From assembly GCA_050743075.1 (NCBI GenBank), contig JBOGDS010000018.1, positions 1-55,148 of the forward strand: a DNA stretch of 55,148 nucleotides, in the 5' to 3' direction. Of the stretch, positions 28,442-37,110 are shown in pieces. Each line of letters begins with the position of its first letter. Within the stretch, counting starts at the first letter, position 1. Origin of the DNA: JBOGDS01 sp050743075 (GTDB lineage: Bacteria; Actinomycetota; Actinomycetes; Jiangellales; Jiangellaceae). The notes under the pieces were generated by a model that saw nothing but the letters and a program-made list of their open reading frames with translations, did no database searches and was not told the DNA's origin. Made by a program: the position numbers and the translations under genes.

Positions 28442-29380
28442 ATGTCGACGAAGCTGGTGCAGGACGCCCTCGCGCTGCTCTGTTCGAAGTACGTCTTTCC
28501 GGAGAAGGCGCAGGCCGCCGCCGCGGCGATTCGCACCCGATCGGTGGCAGGCGAGTACGAGGGACTCGACGACGCGGAACTGGGCGAGCGCCTGACCGCC
28601 GACCTGTTCGAGTACTGCGCCGACAAGCACCTGCGGGTTCGCGTACGCGGAGCCGACCTTCACGAGGCGCTGACCGAACCGGAGGCCCGGGCCGTCTGGC
28701 TCGAGCAGTCGCGGCTGGCCAACTACTACATCAACAAGGTCGAGCGGCTGGACGGGAACGTCGGCTACCTCGACCTGCACGGCATTCCAGCGCCCGCCGT
28801 CGGCGGCCGCGCCATCACCGCCGCGATGGAGCTCGTGGCCCACACGAATGCGCTGATCATCGACCTTCGGCGCAACGGCGGCGGCTCCCCCGACGGTGTC
28901 ATCTTCTGGACGAGCCACTTCTTCCCGGACGAGAACACGCACCTCAACAGCATCTACGACGGCGCGACCGGCACGACCAAGCAGTACTGGAGCCTGGCCT
29001 ACTTGCCAGGAGCGCGATATCTCGACCGACCGGTGTACCTGCTCACCAGCGACTACACGTTCTCGGGTGGCGAGGAGCTCTGCTACAACCTCAAGGCGCA
29101 GGGCCGGGCCACGCTGATCGGAGAGACCACGCGCGGGGGCGCTCATCCCACCGACAGCTTCCCGATCACACCCACCCTGGAGATCACCGTTCCGACTGCC
29201 CGGTCGGTCAACCCGGTCACCGGTACGAACTGGGAAGGCACCGGCGTCGAGCCGGACATCGCCATCCCGGCTCCGGAGGCGCTCGGCGTGGCCTACCAGA
29301 AGGCGCTGCGCGACGTACTGGCTACGTCGTCGTCGCCAGCCGTGCTCGACGAGGCCCGCGCAGCCCTGAACGACACCTGA
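28442..29380 (+). CDS. S41-family (tail-specific protease-like) peptidase
   Basis: A 312-residue protein similar to the IRBP/TSPc domain. GNVGYLDLHGIP and ALIIDLRRNGGGSPDGVIFW are the conserved barrel and oxyanion parts; YTFSGGEELCYNLK holds the probable nucleophile Ser208; then LIGETTRGGAHPTDSFPITP. There is no signal peptide and no PDZ domain, so this is the short cytosolic-looking type. It is a stand-alone gene; a physiological substrate cannot be inferred. Confidence 0.88.
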   Translation: MSTKLVQDALALLCSKYVFPEKAQAAAAAIRTRSVAGEYEGLDDAELGERLTADLFEYCADKHLRVRVRGADLHEALTEPEARAVWLEQSRLANYYINKVERLDGNVGYLDLHGIPAPAVGGRAITAAMELVAHTNALIIDLRRNGGGSPDGVIFWTSHFFPDENTHLNSIYDGATGTTKQYWSLAYLPGARYLDRPVYLLTSDYTFSGGEELCYNLKAQGRATLIGETTRGGAHPTDSFPITPTLEITVPTARSVNPVTGTNWEGTGVEPDIAIPAPEALGVAYQKALRDVLATSSSPAVLDEARAALNDT

Positions 29381-29597
29381 CCTGACGACCGGCCGGTCAG
29401 CGCTCGCGCATCACGTTGTGCCGCGGGCACGGTGTGAACCCTCCGCACGCACGCAGGAAGCAGCGTGCGGCGACCGCGACCGGTCACGTGACCTTCGACG
29501 GCGACGTCCTCGTCAACGGCCCGGCCGGCCCCGTTCATCCGCACCGACATCGACAGGTGAACCTTCCCGCCCAACCCGCCGCGCACATGTGGTGCCT
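29381..29597. other. Gap between convergent genes with a 12-bp palindrome
   Basis: No gene seen. GACCGGCCGGTC (29387-29398) is a perfect palindrome just after the S41 stop and may take part in termination, though no T run follows. Confidence 0.35.
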
Positions 29598-30263
29598 CTA
29601 CAGGTCGATCAGCTGGTGCACTGGGCCGCGGTCGCGCTCGCGCCAGCGCCGGAGGAACGCGGCGGCGTGCGGCCGTCCGACCAGGCCGATGGCCAGACCG
29701 CCGGCGAGCGCCGGCAACGCCCACCAAAGGCCGTCGCCGGCGCTCGCATCTGTGCCGGCCGGCGCGGGCGGCGCCACCGTAGCCGAGGCGGGTTGCATGG
29801 TGCCGGACTTCGCATTCAGCACGCCCAGCCGTTCGAGCAGGCCGTTCAACGCGGCTGGGTTCGATGCCCTGTGCCAGACCCCCGGCTCGCCGAGGTCGAA
29901 CGGTTCGCTGGCCGACATCGAGCCGTTGGTGTTGATCAGCGGCCCACCCGTGGCATCGAGGTCGATGCGGTGGACGCGCCAGGCCACGACGTCGTGGATC
30001 AGCCAGGTCACGTTGATGTGCCGTGTCCCCGGGCCCACGCTCGCCGGATGATCTTTCTCGACCAGCGTCGGGATCGGATCGAGCAGGTCATGCAACAGCG
30101 CGTACTCGGGGTCGTCGTAGTAGAGCGAAGCAGTCTCTCCGGTGGTTGGCGAGACGATCAGCACGCTGGTCGGGCCACCGGCCGACGCCTGGCCGGGCAG
30201 GACCAGCCCGGCGACGACGGCGGCTCCAGCAGCGAGGGCGAGCAGTCGCAGCGGTCGGTGCAT
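29598..30263 (-). CDS. Secreted or surface-anchored protein linked to an ECF sigma factor
   Basis: A 221-residue protein. Signal peptide MHRPLRLLALAAGAAVVAGL ending near GQASA, an extracellular domain of about 110 residues (GGPTSVLIVSPTTGETASLY, VTWLIHDVVAWRVHRIDLD), then an Ala/Pro linker, a membrane helix (LWWALPALAGGLAIGLVG) and a basic cytoplasmic tail. ATG 30263 has GGGAG 8 nt upstream. It lies 50 nt downstream of the anti-sigma-like gene on the same strand, so it is likely the third gene of a sigma/anti-sigma/effector operon. No family name known to me. Confidence 0.75.
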   Translation of the reverse strand: MHRPLRLLALAAGAAVVAGLVLPGQASAGGPTSVLIVSPTTGETASLYYDDPEYALLHDLLDPIPTLVEKDHPASVGPGTRHINVTWLIHDVVAWRVHRIDLDATGGPLINTNGSMSASEPFDLGEPGVWHRASNPAALNGLLERLGVLNAKSGTMQPASATVAPPAPAGTDASAGDGLWWALPALAGGLAIGLVGRPHAAAFLRRWRERDRGPVHQLIDL

Positions 30264-30312
30264 GAGAGGCACTCCCGTTCGTCGACATTTGCCTCAGTTA
30301 CACCGCGGGCGC

Positions 30313-31023
30313 TCATCGGGTTCCGGCGACGGTGGCCGACGCGATCTCGACGGCGTTGTCGCGGTCCGGGCCCTCCAGCCGTAGCGTCACGCCGTCGACC
30401 TGCCAGACCAGGGTCGGCCCGGCGGGCCGGGCGTCCGGGCGTTCCCGCCCATCCTCGTCGACGGTGGACAGCCCGTGCGTGTCCGCGAACCACAGCGCGG
30501 TCGTTCCGCCGCCGAGGTCGATGCGCTCGGGATTGTCGGTGACGCTCTTGACGAAATGCGGCCCGTCGAACGCGTCGAGCCGGACCGGACCTGGATCGGC
30601 GGACCAGCCCAGCGACAGCAACCGATGGTCGGGGGAGACATCGACGGCATCCGGCGGTCCGAGCAATTCGGGGAGGACCGGCTCGAACGCGACCAGCTCG
30701 CGCGCCTGGTCCAGCGTCAGCCGGGATTGCACATCGGGCGCGGGGGCGGATGTCACCTCGGGGCCCGGTAGGACGCTCACGCCGCCGATGCCGAGCCAGT
30801 CGGCCACCGCGGCGCGCACCGGCGGAGTCAACACCAGCACGAGCATGACCGCCGCAGCCGCCGCGACGACGGCACGCCGCCGCCGAAGCGTGTCGGCGGG
30901 GCGAGGTCGCTCGGCCGGAAGGCGATCCAGCACAGCACGCGCGAGGAGGTCGGTGTCGGCCGGGCCGGCCTCCACCTCGCGGCCCAGTATGCGCAACTCG
31001 TCGAGCAGCGTGTCATCGGTCAT
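30313..31023 (-). CDS. Anti-sigma-like single-pass membrane protein
   Basis: A 236-residue protein. An N-terminal cytosolic segment (LLDELRILGREVEAGP, DLLARAVLDRLPAE), a single transmembrane helix (AVVAAAAAVMLVLVLTPPV) and an extracytoplasmic domain of about 150 residues with strands such as RLLSLGWSADPGPVRLDAF. Its ATG overlaps the sigma factor gene by 11 nt. No zinc HxxxCxxC motif is present, so it would be a non-ZAS type anti-sigma factor. Function inferred from position and topology. Confidence 0.75.
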   Translation of the reverse strand: MTDDTLLDELRILGREVEAGPADTDLLARAVLDRLPAERPRPADTLRRRRAVVAAAAAVMLVLVLTPPVRAAVADWLGIGGVSVLPGPEVTSAPAPDVQSRLTLDQARELVAFEPVLPELLGPPDAVDVSPDHRLLSLGWSADPGPVRLDAFDGPHFVKSVTDNPERIDLGGGTTALWFADTHGLSTVDEDGRERPDARPAGPTLVWQVDGVTLRLEGPDRDNAVEIASATVAGTR

Positions 31024-31552
31024 GTTCGGCCTCCCGCACGGCCGGCTCGACGTCGTGCAGCCGGGTCCGCAGCGCGGCAAGAGCACGGTGCAGCCGCGAC
31101 TTCACCGTGCCCCGACGCCACCCGAGGAGTGCGGCCGTATCGGCCTCGTCGAGATCCAGCAGGTAGCGGCAGGCGACCACCCGCTGCTGGTCGCCGGGCA
31201 GCTCACGCAGTGCTGCGACCAACTCGGCGCGGCGCTCGCGCGACAACGCGCTCGTCACCGGATCGGCACCGACCTCGTCGAGATCGAACGCCGCCAGCCG
31301 CTGCGTCGCCGCGCCACGCCGGCGGACCGCCCGGGCGGCGTTCTTGGCCTCGTTGGCGACGATGTGCAAGAGCCAGGGCCGAAACGGTGCGCCGTCGCGG
31401 AACCTCGGCAACGCCTGGTACGCCTTGACGAACGCGACCTGCACGACGTCCTCCGCATCTGCGCCCGCACCAAACAGCCTGGCGGCACGGTGGGCCTGCG
31501 CGGCATGCAGCCGAACCAGGACGGCATACGCCTCCCGGTCGCCGGCGCGCAC
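31013..31552 (-). CDS. ECF RNA polymerase sigma factor
   Basis: A 179-residue sigma factor with region 2 (REAYAVLVRLHAAQAHRAAR, AEDVVQVAFVKAYQALPRF, RPWLLHIVANEAKN) and region 4 (LPGDQQRVVACRYLLDLDEA, DTAALLGWRRGTVKSRLHRA). Only a GTG at 31552 is usable as a start. The frame stays open upstream and reads DSLDDAEQVAIARV, which looks like the true region-2 lead-in, but it holds no start codon before a stop, so the 5' end may have been damaged. It is followed by an overlapping anti-sigma-like gene. Confidence 0.87.
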   Translation of the reverse strand: MRAGDREAYAVLVRLHAAQAHRAARLFGAGADAEDVVQVAFVKAYQALPRFRDGAPFRPWLLHIVANEAKNAARAVRRRGAATQRLAAFDLDEVGADPVTSALSRERRAELVAALRELPGDQQRVVACRYLLDLDEADTAALLGWRRGTVKSRLHRALAALRTRLHDVEPAVREAEHDR

Positions 31553-31679
31553 CCGCGCGATGGCGACCTGTTCGGCGTCGTCGAGACTGTCCGAGGCCGC
31601 ACGCCTTCCTGGTCGGCAACCCGTGTTGTGTCTCTTCTACACCGCGTCGCGGGTCGCGGTTCCCGGTGCGGCGCGGACG

Positions 31680-32110
31680 GCCGCCGGTCAGGCGCCAGAG
31701 CGCGCGCATCCGGTTGTTCCTCGCGTCGTGGGTCAGCTCGGCCAGCCCGAGCGCCTCCAGCAGCAGTGGGACGTAGATCCCGAAGCGGCCGCGGTACCCT
31801 TCCGCAATCCGTACCACCCGCCGACCGGGTTGTCCTCGGAGCGACCCCGGGCCTCGACTGAGCCGTCGGGCGCGGGCTTCTGCTCGTCGGCACCACCCAA
31901 CGGCATCCAGTCACCGTGCGCCAGCAGCATGGCGTGCAGGTCGTCGACAGCGCTCAGGTGGTAGCGCAGCTGCGTGCTGCCGACCCGGCAGACGAGGGCC
32001 GGCGGATCGGCCTGCTCGTCCTACCACATCTCGTAGGCGGCCTTGCCCGGCGGTGTCGTGAGCTCCCACGGGTCGTCCGCCGTGCCCGAACCGGGTGCCC
32101 CGCCCGCCAT
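31680..32110 (-). pseudogene. Conserved actinobacterial hypothetical protein, broken by TAG and a frameshift
   Basis: ATG 32110 with an excellent GGAGG site. The frame reads MAGGAPGSGTADDPWELTTP, then ...YEMW and TAG (32020-32022), and continues DEQADPPALVCRVGSTQLRY, LHAMLLAHGDWMPLGGADEQ, GGWYGLRKG. Near 31798 one G is missing; in the next frame it resumes as YRGRFGIYVPLLLEALGLAE and LTHDARNNRMRALWRL. I recall this as a roughly 140-residue protein of unknown function in actinobacteria. Two independent lesions mean it is not expressed in full. Confidence 0.65.
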
Positions 32111-32250
32111 GGCGTCCTCCTGATCCTCGAAACCTGGCCGTCACAGTAGCCCTCCGGACCACCACCCGCGCCCAGCTCCGGACACCTGAGCAGGTACGCG
32201 AGCCGGCGCCAGATTGCCACTCGCCTGGTAGGCGGCTGAACCGGACAGGG

Positions 32251-32317
32251 ATGGCACGCTGAACTGTCGCTACGACGCCCGAGTTGCGCCGGTTTATGGA
32301 GCAGTTCAGCGTGCCAT
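32251..32317. repeat. Perfect 16-bp inverted repeat, 35-bp spacer
   Basis: ATGGCACGCTGAACTG (32251-32266) and CAGTTCAGCGTGCCAT (32302-32317) are exact complements. The stretch 32111-32400 around it holds no convincing gene. It lies between two broken genes, so it may be a trace of a mobile element or a hairpin; no T run follows. Confidence 0.6.
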
Positions 32318-32399
32318 GCCCGCATTGCCGCCGACTGCCGCCGCTGCCGAGGCGTGGCATGGGGGGCGGCGATGCGGCGTGCGTCAGGCGGAACGCTGC

Positions 32400-32670
32400 A
32401 TGGCCCGGGTGCCGACGACAAGTCCCAGCGGGTGGACGTGACCGTGCAGGCGCCAGCCTCCGTCGTCGAGGCCGTCGTCGGTCGCTGGGCCACGGTGGAG
32501 CCTCGCGACGACGCGACCTGCCGGCTCCTGATGAACGTGGACGACCTGAGCTGCCCGGCGATGGTGCTCGGCGCGGTGGGCGCCGACTTCGAGGTGAACG
32601 GCCCCGCCCGAACTGCGCGATTACGTGCACGCGATGGGAGAGCTCTTCGTCCGCGCCAACGCCTGCCAGT
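32400..32670 (+). pseudogene. WYL-domain regulator (YafY type), C-terminal remnant
   Basis: The frame reads RVDVTVQAPASVVEAVVGRW then ATVEPRDDATCRLLMNVDDL, MVLGAVGADFEVNGP, matching the C-terminal (WCX) domain of WYL regulators such as PafB/YafY. The last motif, PELRDYVHAMGELFVRA, is in a different frame from about 32608. The HTH and WYL parts are absent, so only about 80 of 320 residues survive. Confidence 0.6.
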
Positions 32671-32748
32671 CAGGTCTCGGTGACCACCGTGGATTCGTCG
32701 TCGGCGACGATCTCGCCGCGCGCTCCCGCAGCGGCGACCTGGAGAAGC

Positions 32749-33207
32749 TCAGTCGCAGCCGCCGATGTCCTGCTCGTACGCCTCGAACACCAGGTCCGCG
32801 CCGCGCTGCCGGTGGCGGCCCAGGCAGGCGAGCAGGTCGGTGCCGTCGTCGCGGATCCGTTCGATCACGTCCGCGTCGGTTCCGGACACGTCGTCCACCA
32901 GCTTGGCGAGCGCCGCGACCGCGATCTGGATGTCGTCGTGCTCGGCGGCCAGCCGGGCGACGGCGAAGTTCAGCCGAGGAGCGGTGCGCAGGATGTCGGC
33001 GTACATGCCGGCCGGACCCTCGGTGACGGAGACGTGGTCATCGAATGCGGCGGCGAGCCGGTCGGCGCGAGCCTGGACCCGGGCGGCCCACACCGGATCG
33101 CGGGCCGGTGCGGCCAGAGCGCCCTCCAGGCCTGCGATCGCGGCGCGGAGCTCCGCCCGCCGGGCGCGCACCAGGTCGACGGGTTCGGGCACGGGCAGCG
33201 CGCTCAT
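32749..33207 (-). CDS. Hemerythrin-like helical protein
   Basis: A 152-residue all-helical protein. Histidine and glutamate motifs AAAFDDHVSVTEGPAGMY, LAAEHDDIQIAV and CLGRHRQRGADLVFEAYEQD are spaced as in hemerythrin-like four-helix bundles that bind a di-iron centre or act as simple helical bundles. ATG at 33207 with GGAGG 6 nt upstream. It is divergent from tRNA-Ser. The metal-binding assignment is tentative because some ligand positions are unclear. Confidence 0.7.
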   Translation of the reverse strand: MSALPVPEPVDLVRARRAELRAAIAGLEGALAAPARDPVWAARVQARADRLAAAFDDHVSVTEGPAGMYADILRTAPRLNFAVARLAAEHDDIQIAVAALAKLVDDVSGTDADVIERIRDDGTDLLACLGRHRQRGADLVFEAYEQDIGGCD

Positions 33208-33311
33208 CACACACCTCCGGCAGGGCCGGGGTCGTCGTAGCCTCGATGGTCCCTCGCAACGGCCGGCCGGTAAACCCCTCAGCGCCGCGGCATGGGAAAC
33301 TGGGTCGATCT

Positions 33312-33404
33312 GGAGGGCTGCCGGAGAGGCCGAACGGGGAACTCTTGAAAAGTTCTAGGGCGGGGCCCACTCCGTCCTCGTGGGTTCGAATCCCACGCCC
33401 TCCG
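33312..33404 (+). tRNA. tRNA-Ser (anticodon UGA)
   Basis: A 93-nt class II tRNA. Acceptor stem GGAGGGC pairs with GCCCTCC, discriminator G, anticodon stem GAACT/AGTTC with loop CTTGAAA giving anticodon TGA, a long variable arm (GGGCGGGGCCCACTCCGTCC) and T arm GTGGGTTCGAATCCCAC. CCA is not encoded. The last 4 nt plus 13 nt of flank recur at 35130-35146, so it may have served as an integration site. Confidence 0.96.
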
Positions 33405-33417
33405 CTGTGGTCCTTAT
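33401..33417 (+). repeat. Direct repeat TCCGCTGTGGTCCTTAT, copy 1 (tRNA-Ser 3' end)
   Basis: Exact 17-bp match to 35130-35146. It spans the last bases of the tRNA and the adjacent flank. Confidence 0.6.
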
Positions 33418-33541
33418 CCATCGACGTCGAGCTCGAGGGCACCGAACGCAAGCGCTGGTTCGTCTCGGCGTGCAAGTCACGCGGCTGCGGGCGGCAGTGG
33501 TGCAGCGGACCGGTCGCCGCCGGCGGGTTTAGCGTGAACGC

Positions 33542-33664
33542 GTGACGGTCGATCTCTTCGCGGGCCTTCCGGTGAGCGACTACCAGCGCGCCCTCGCCTG
33601 GTATGAGCGGCTGCTGGGCTCCGAACCCGCCCTTCTCCCGAACGCGACGGAGGCGGTGTGGGAA
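33542..33664 (+). pseudogene. Glyoxalase/VOC-domain N-terminal fragment
   Basis: From a GTG at 33542 the frame reads TVDLFAGLPVSDYQRALAWY, ERLLGSEPALLPNATEAVWE, the first beta-alpha-beta unit of a VOC domain protein. After that the sequence has no resemblance to the family, and the frame ends at 33751. About one third of a 120-residue protein is left. It follows tRNA-Ser; the 137 nt between them hold nothing I recognise. Confidence 0.6.
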
Positions 33665-33810
33665 TCTGTGTTGCGTCGCATCGGCGACGGCCTTGTCGGT
33701 CCGGTCCGCGTTACTCGCCCGGCCCCCATCGGCCTTGCCCCGGAGGTATGACCGCCCGTGTCCGCGTGGACTGCATCGCCTGACGTCGGTCCGCTCAGTA
33801 TCGTCGGATC

Positions 33811-34890
33811 ATGGGAGTGCGGCTCGATCGCGACGAGGCGCGGCAGCTCGCCGTGCGAGCCCAACTGCTCGACGCCTCCAGGCCGACCGAGCTGGTCGGC
33901 CTCGTCGACCACCTGACCCTGCTGCAGGTAGACCCGACAGCCGCGATTGCGCCGAACGCCCACCTTGTCGCGTGGAGCCGCCTCGGGGCGTCGTACCAGC
34001 CAGCCGACCTGACCCGGGCTCTGGAGGAGGATCGGACTCTTTTTGAGCTGCGTGCGCTCGTCCGTCCGATGACCGCAGTGGCGTTGCACGTCCCCGAGCA
34101 GACGCACTACACCGCGCAATCCGGAGTCTCAGCGTGGGTCGAGGCGAACGCCGGCTTCCGGCGCGACGTCCTCGCCCGCCTCCGTGACGCCGGGCCGCTT
34201 CTCTCGCGCGACGTGCCGGACACCAGCCAGGTGCCGTGGGGATCGACGGGCTGGACGAACAACCGCAATGTCACCCAGATGCTGGAACTGCTTTCCGCGA
34301 GGGGAGAGGTCGCCATCGCGGGACGGGCCGGACGGCAACGGCTCTGGGATGTGGCCGACCGCGTCTACCCGACGTTCGAGCCGCTTCCCGCTGCGGAGGC
34401 CCACCGGCGCCGGGCGAAACGACGACTTCGCGCGCTCGGGATCGCCCGCGCCAAGGCCCTTGTCGTTCCCGGTGAGCCCATCTCAGTGGACGACGCCGGC
34501 GTCCCCGTGACGGTCGAAGGTCTGGACGGGGAGTGGCGCGCAGATCCCGACGCGCTCGACCGGCCATTTGCCGGCCGCGCGGCGCTGTTGTCGCCGTTCG
34601 ACCGCCTGGTCCACGACCGCGACCGCACCATGGGTCTGTTCGACTTCGGGTACATCCTCGAGATGTACAAGCCGGCGGCGATGCGGCACTGGGGCTACTT
34701 CGCGTTGCCGGTGCTCTACCACGACCGCCTCGTCGGCAAGCTTGACGCCAAGGCCGACCGCAGGGCGGGCACCTTCATCGTCAATGCCCTGCACGAGGAC
34801 GTCCGGTTCACCAAGGCAATGCGGGCCGACGTGGATGCCGAGATCGAGGCGCTCGCGGCGTGGCTGGGACTCGGGGTCACCAGAGCGTGA
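33811..34890 (+). CDS. Winged-helix DNA-binding protein, YcaQ/AlkX-like (HTH_42)
   Basis: A 359-residue protein of the family that includes the E. coli interstrand-crosslink glycosylase YcaQ. The LLQVDPTAAIAPN segment holds the QxD motif used for catalysis in that family. Later come the winged-helix parts (MLELLSARGEVAIAGRAGRQ, LWDVADRVYPTFEPL) and the C-terminal LLSPFDRLVHDRDRTMGLFD followed by YILEMYKPAAMRHWGYFALP. Full length and intact. A deleted second copy lies at 37937-38110. DNA repair is the likely role by family. Confidence 0.85.
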   Translation: MGVRLDRDEARQLAVRAQLLDASRPTELVGLVDHLTLLQVDPTAAIAPNAHLVAWSRLGASYQPADLTRALEEDRTLFELRALVRPMTAVALHVPEQTHYTAQSGVSAWVEANAGFRRDVLARLRDAGPLLSRDVPDTSQVPWGSTGWTNNRNVTQMLELLSARGEVAIAGRAGRQRLWDVADRVYPTFEPLPAAEAHRRRAKRRLRALGIARAKALVVPGEPISVDDAGVPVTVEGLDGEWRADPDALDRPFAGRAALLSPFDRLVHDRDRTMGLFDFGYILEMYKPAAMRHWGYFALPVLYHDRLVGKLDAKADRRAGTFIVNALHEDVRFTKAMRADVDAEIEALAAWLGLGVTRA

Positions 34891-35025
34891 CCCCGCCCCG
34901 CGGTCGGGCCGCGTCGGCCCATGCCGACAATGAAACCCAGCGTTGATGGCGGCCGATTCGCGGTCGTCCCACCGAGGTTGCCCGTAGTTCGGGTCAGTGA
35001 GACCACACCTCGCCCTGACGCGTAT

Positions 35026-35135
35026 GTCCCTAGCCACGCCTCCTCGCAGTTGCCGCTGGATAGCTCCGACGAGGGTGTCCATTTGGTTGATGACGCGATT
35101 AGCGGAGGTGTGAAAGCCGCCCCATCAGGTCCGCT
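35026..35135 (+). repeat. About 105-bp dispersed repeat, copy 1
   Basis: Shares with 38268-38374 the blocks GCCTCCTCGCAGTTGCCGCT, GCTCCGACGAGGGTGTC and GGTGTGAAAGCCGC...CAGGTCCGC, with a variable centre. Both copies lie 140-160 bp downstream of winged-helix sequence, so they are one duplicated segment. A third, short piece is at 41437-41465. Confidence 0.7.
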
Positions 35136-35146
35136 GTGGTCCTTAT
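35130..35146 (+). repeat. Direct repeat TCCGCTGTGGTCCTTAT, copy 2
   Basis: Exact copy of the sequence at the tRNA-Ser 3' end. It lies at the right edge of the 105-bp repeat. Confidence 0.6.
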
Positions 35147-35504
35147 TGCGACGTTCGCGCAGGTCATAAGTGCTTCGCGAATGTCCGCTCGCTCAGCGTC
35201 AGTCCCTACGAGATGCCGATTTCTGGTGGCGCAGGGCGCCGCGGGCCCGCACGGGGTGCATGGCATCAGACGAGCATGTCCCGAGATCGATTTCGCTCCC
35301 TCAGCGGTATGCGCGGGCGTTCAGGTCGCGAGCATGTCAGCAACTCACTCCCAATCAGGCAGATTGCCGGTCCACCTGCGCGGGTCCATGTCGTGAAACG
35401 GCACCGACGTGCCCGAGAACGACCGTGAGGTGTTCCTCCAGCCGCCGCGCGTCACCTACGTCGCCCAGCTGCCGCGGGTGCGTCCGGGCGGCTTACAGGT
35501 GGAG

Positions 35505-36335
35505 GAACCTTCGAGTTGGCCGGCGTATCCGAACTCGCCGCCGAGGAGCCGCCGTGGTGGCTCGGGAACACGGTCGCCTGCTGACTGGCAGCTCGGCGGT
35601 GGCCACCGCCGTGCGTCCGGTGAAGGTGCCCAGGGACTCCTCGCCTACGGCGATCACGACGCGTGTCGGTGCCGCGGCCAGCGCGTTGACATCGGGGGGT
35701 AGCTGTTGACCGGCCAGGACCGATCGGAGAGCAGCGGGTTGTCACGGGAGCCGTCGTCCTCGATCGCCATCCCGAATGCGGCGGGATTAGGGGTGGGCTG
35801 GGCGAAGTAGTCGTCGGTGAACTCGCCTTGCCATGACGTCATTGCGATGAAGGCCGCCATGCCGGCACTCGATCCCCTTGCCTGGTACGCGTCCCGAACG
35901 CCGGCGCGGGCGCGCTCGGCAGCATCGGCGTCGGGGAGCACCGGGATCAGGGGGCGGCTCGTGTGCCACCAGGGTGGTCACGTCGCCTGGATATGCCGCC
36001 ACGAGCGCGAGCGCGGTCACGGCGCCGCCGCTGCTTGCGAACATCTCGACCGGGCCTGCGCCGAGCGCCTCGATCACGGCGTGCACGTCGTCCGCCTGGA
36101 CGGTGGGCGCATTGTCGACGCGGCCGTCTTTGCGGGTGCTGCGGTCGAGGCGGCGCGGGTCGAAGGTGACCACGGTGCGGTCGGGGAAGTGCGACGCCAA
36201 CGTACCGAAGCCGTTGGCGTCCATGGGCTGGCCGATCATGAACAGCGGTGGGCGTCCGTCGACGGTGGGCAGCGGTCCGTGGACGTCGTGGGCGATGTCG
36301 ACCTCGGCGGTTTCAAGCGTGTGCGTCGTCGTCAT
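35505..36335 (-). pseudogene. Alpha/beta hydrolase broken by several single-base indels
   Basis: ATG 36335. The N half is clean: GRPPLFMIGQPMDANGFGTL, FPDRTVVTFDPRRLDRSTRK, and a nucleophile elbow MFASSGGAV. After VAHEPP, an extra base in a G run (35950-35954 on the plus strand) shifts the frame; it resumes as LPDADAAERARAGVRDAYQA and FIAMTSWQGEFTDDYFAQP, PLLSDRSWPVNSY. A missing base in the G run 35694-35699 and another near 35597 shift it again; NALAAAPTRVVIAVGEESL and QQATVFPSHHGG follow. All blocks are in family order, so this is a recently broken or wrongly sequenced gene rather than a reshuffled one. Confidence 0.75.
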
Positions 36336-36404
36336 GGCAGTGTCGACTCCTCCGGCTGGAGAACTCATCGGACCCTACCCAAGGCGCCGGGAGCGGCCGG
36401 CGAA

Positions 36405-36830
36405 GGGACACGGATGCTCGCCGTCCTGGACGAGCTGGGCGTTCACGGAGCCGGCCATCTCGATCACCGATCGGGCCGCGGCGATCTTGGCGGAGAGTAG
36501 GCCTCCGTCGATTCGCCGGCGCCCGGTCGCTGGTCAAACACGCCGGGCTCGCACCGCGGGAGAAACTGTCTGGCACGTTCACCGGGCGAACCAAACTGAC
36601 CGGTCAAGGCCGGCCCGGGCTGGGGCTGGCCGTTGACGCGCGGTGGGGGAGCCCAGCGGGCCGCGGTCTACGCCGTGAGGCATCCACGCCTGATCGGCCG
36701 CGATGACAACAAGCTCAGCCCGACCCGGGCGCACGAACCATCGCCGCAGTGATCCTGCGGCAACTGCACGTCGTCATCACCACCCACACCGGATGGGATC
36801 CGGGCATCGCCACGCACGGCGCCGTCCACC
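36405..36830 (+). mobile_element. IS110-family transposase remnant
   Basis: Fragments of the IS110 C-terminal (transposase_20) domain appear in order but in different frames: RMLAVLDELGVH, then RSLVKHAGLAPREKLSGTF with TGRTKLTGQGRPGL, then AAVILRQLHVVI-type sequence before TTHTGWDPGIATHG. The N-terminal DEDD catalytic half is missing. It is inactive. Confidence 0.7.
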
Positions 36831-36946
36831 GCAAGGCAGCGGCTATCGCTGCCCGATCTTCAGCGGTCACCGAGCAGGCGGTCGGGGCGAGTCCCACGCG
36901 GCATTGAGATACACGCCGTGACCTCCACGCTCATCGTGGGCAGCCC

Positions 36947-36999
36947 CGTCCGTCGTCTCATCAACCCCATCACCGCTATGCAGGGACAGACGACGGACG
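36947..36999. repeat. 12-bp inverted repeat downstream of the IS110 remnant
   Basis: CGTCCGTCGTCT (36947-36958) and AGACGACGGACG (36988-36999) are exact complements with a 29-nt spacer. It may be the end of the insertion or a terminator; IS110 elements usually lack such inverted ends. Confidence 0.4.
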
Positions 37000-37110
37000 A
37001 CGCACCGACCAACGCTTGACGCAAAGCGACTTACGCTGATGAGCGGTCAGGTCAGGCCGCAGAAGCGGCACGTGCCCTTCTTTGCCGGAGGGCTAGGGCA
37101 CGATGTGGCC

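Larger units (their letters stand above)
34891..35500. other. Gene-poor stretch holding repeat copy 1
   Basis: Apart from the repeat at 35026-35146, I see only short fragments. The minus-strand frame ending at about 35353 reads FHDMDPRRWTGNLPDWE and then a stop, which looks like a real C terminus of an unidentified protein, but no longer match is readable. Confidence 0.4.

Noticed and set aside
29293..29727. Minus-strand frame containing RGGLGGKVHLS, reminiscent of IS5 transposases
   Set aside because: The match is about ten residues long with nothing conserved around it, and it overlaps the reading frame of the 29598 gene.
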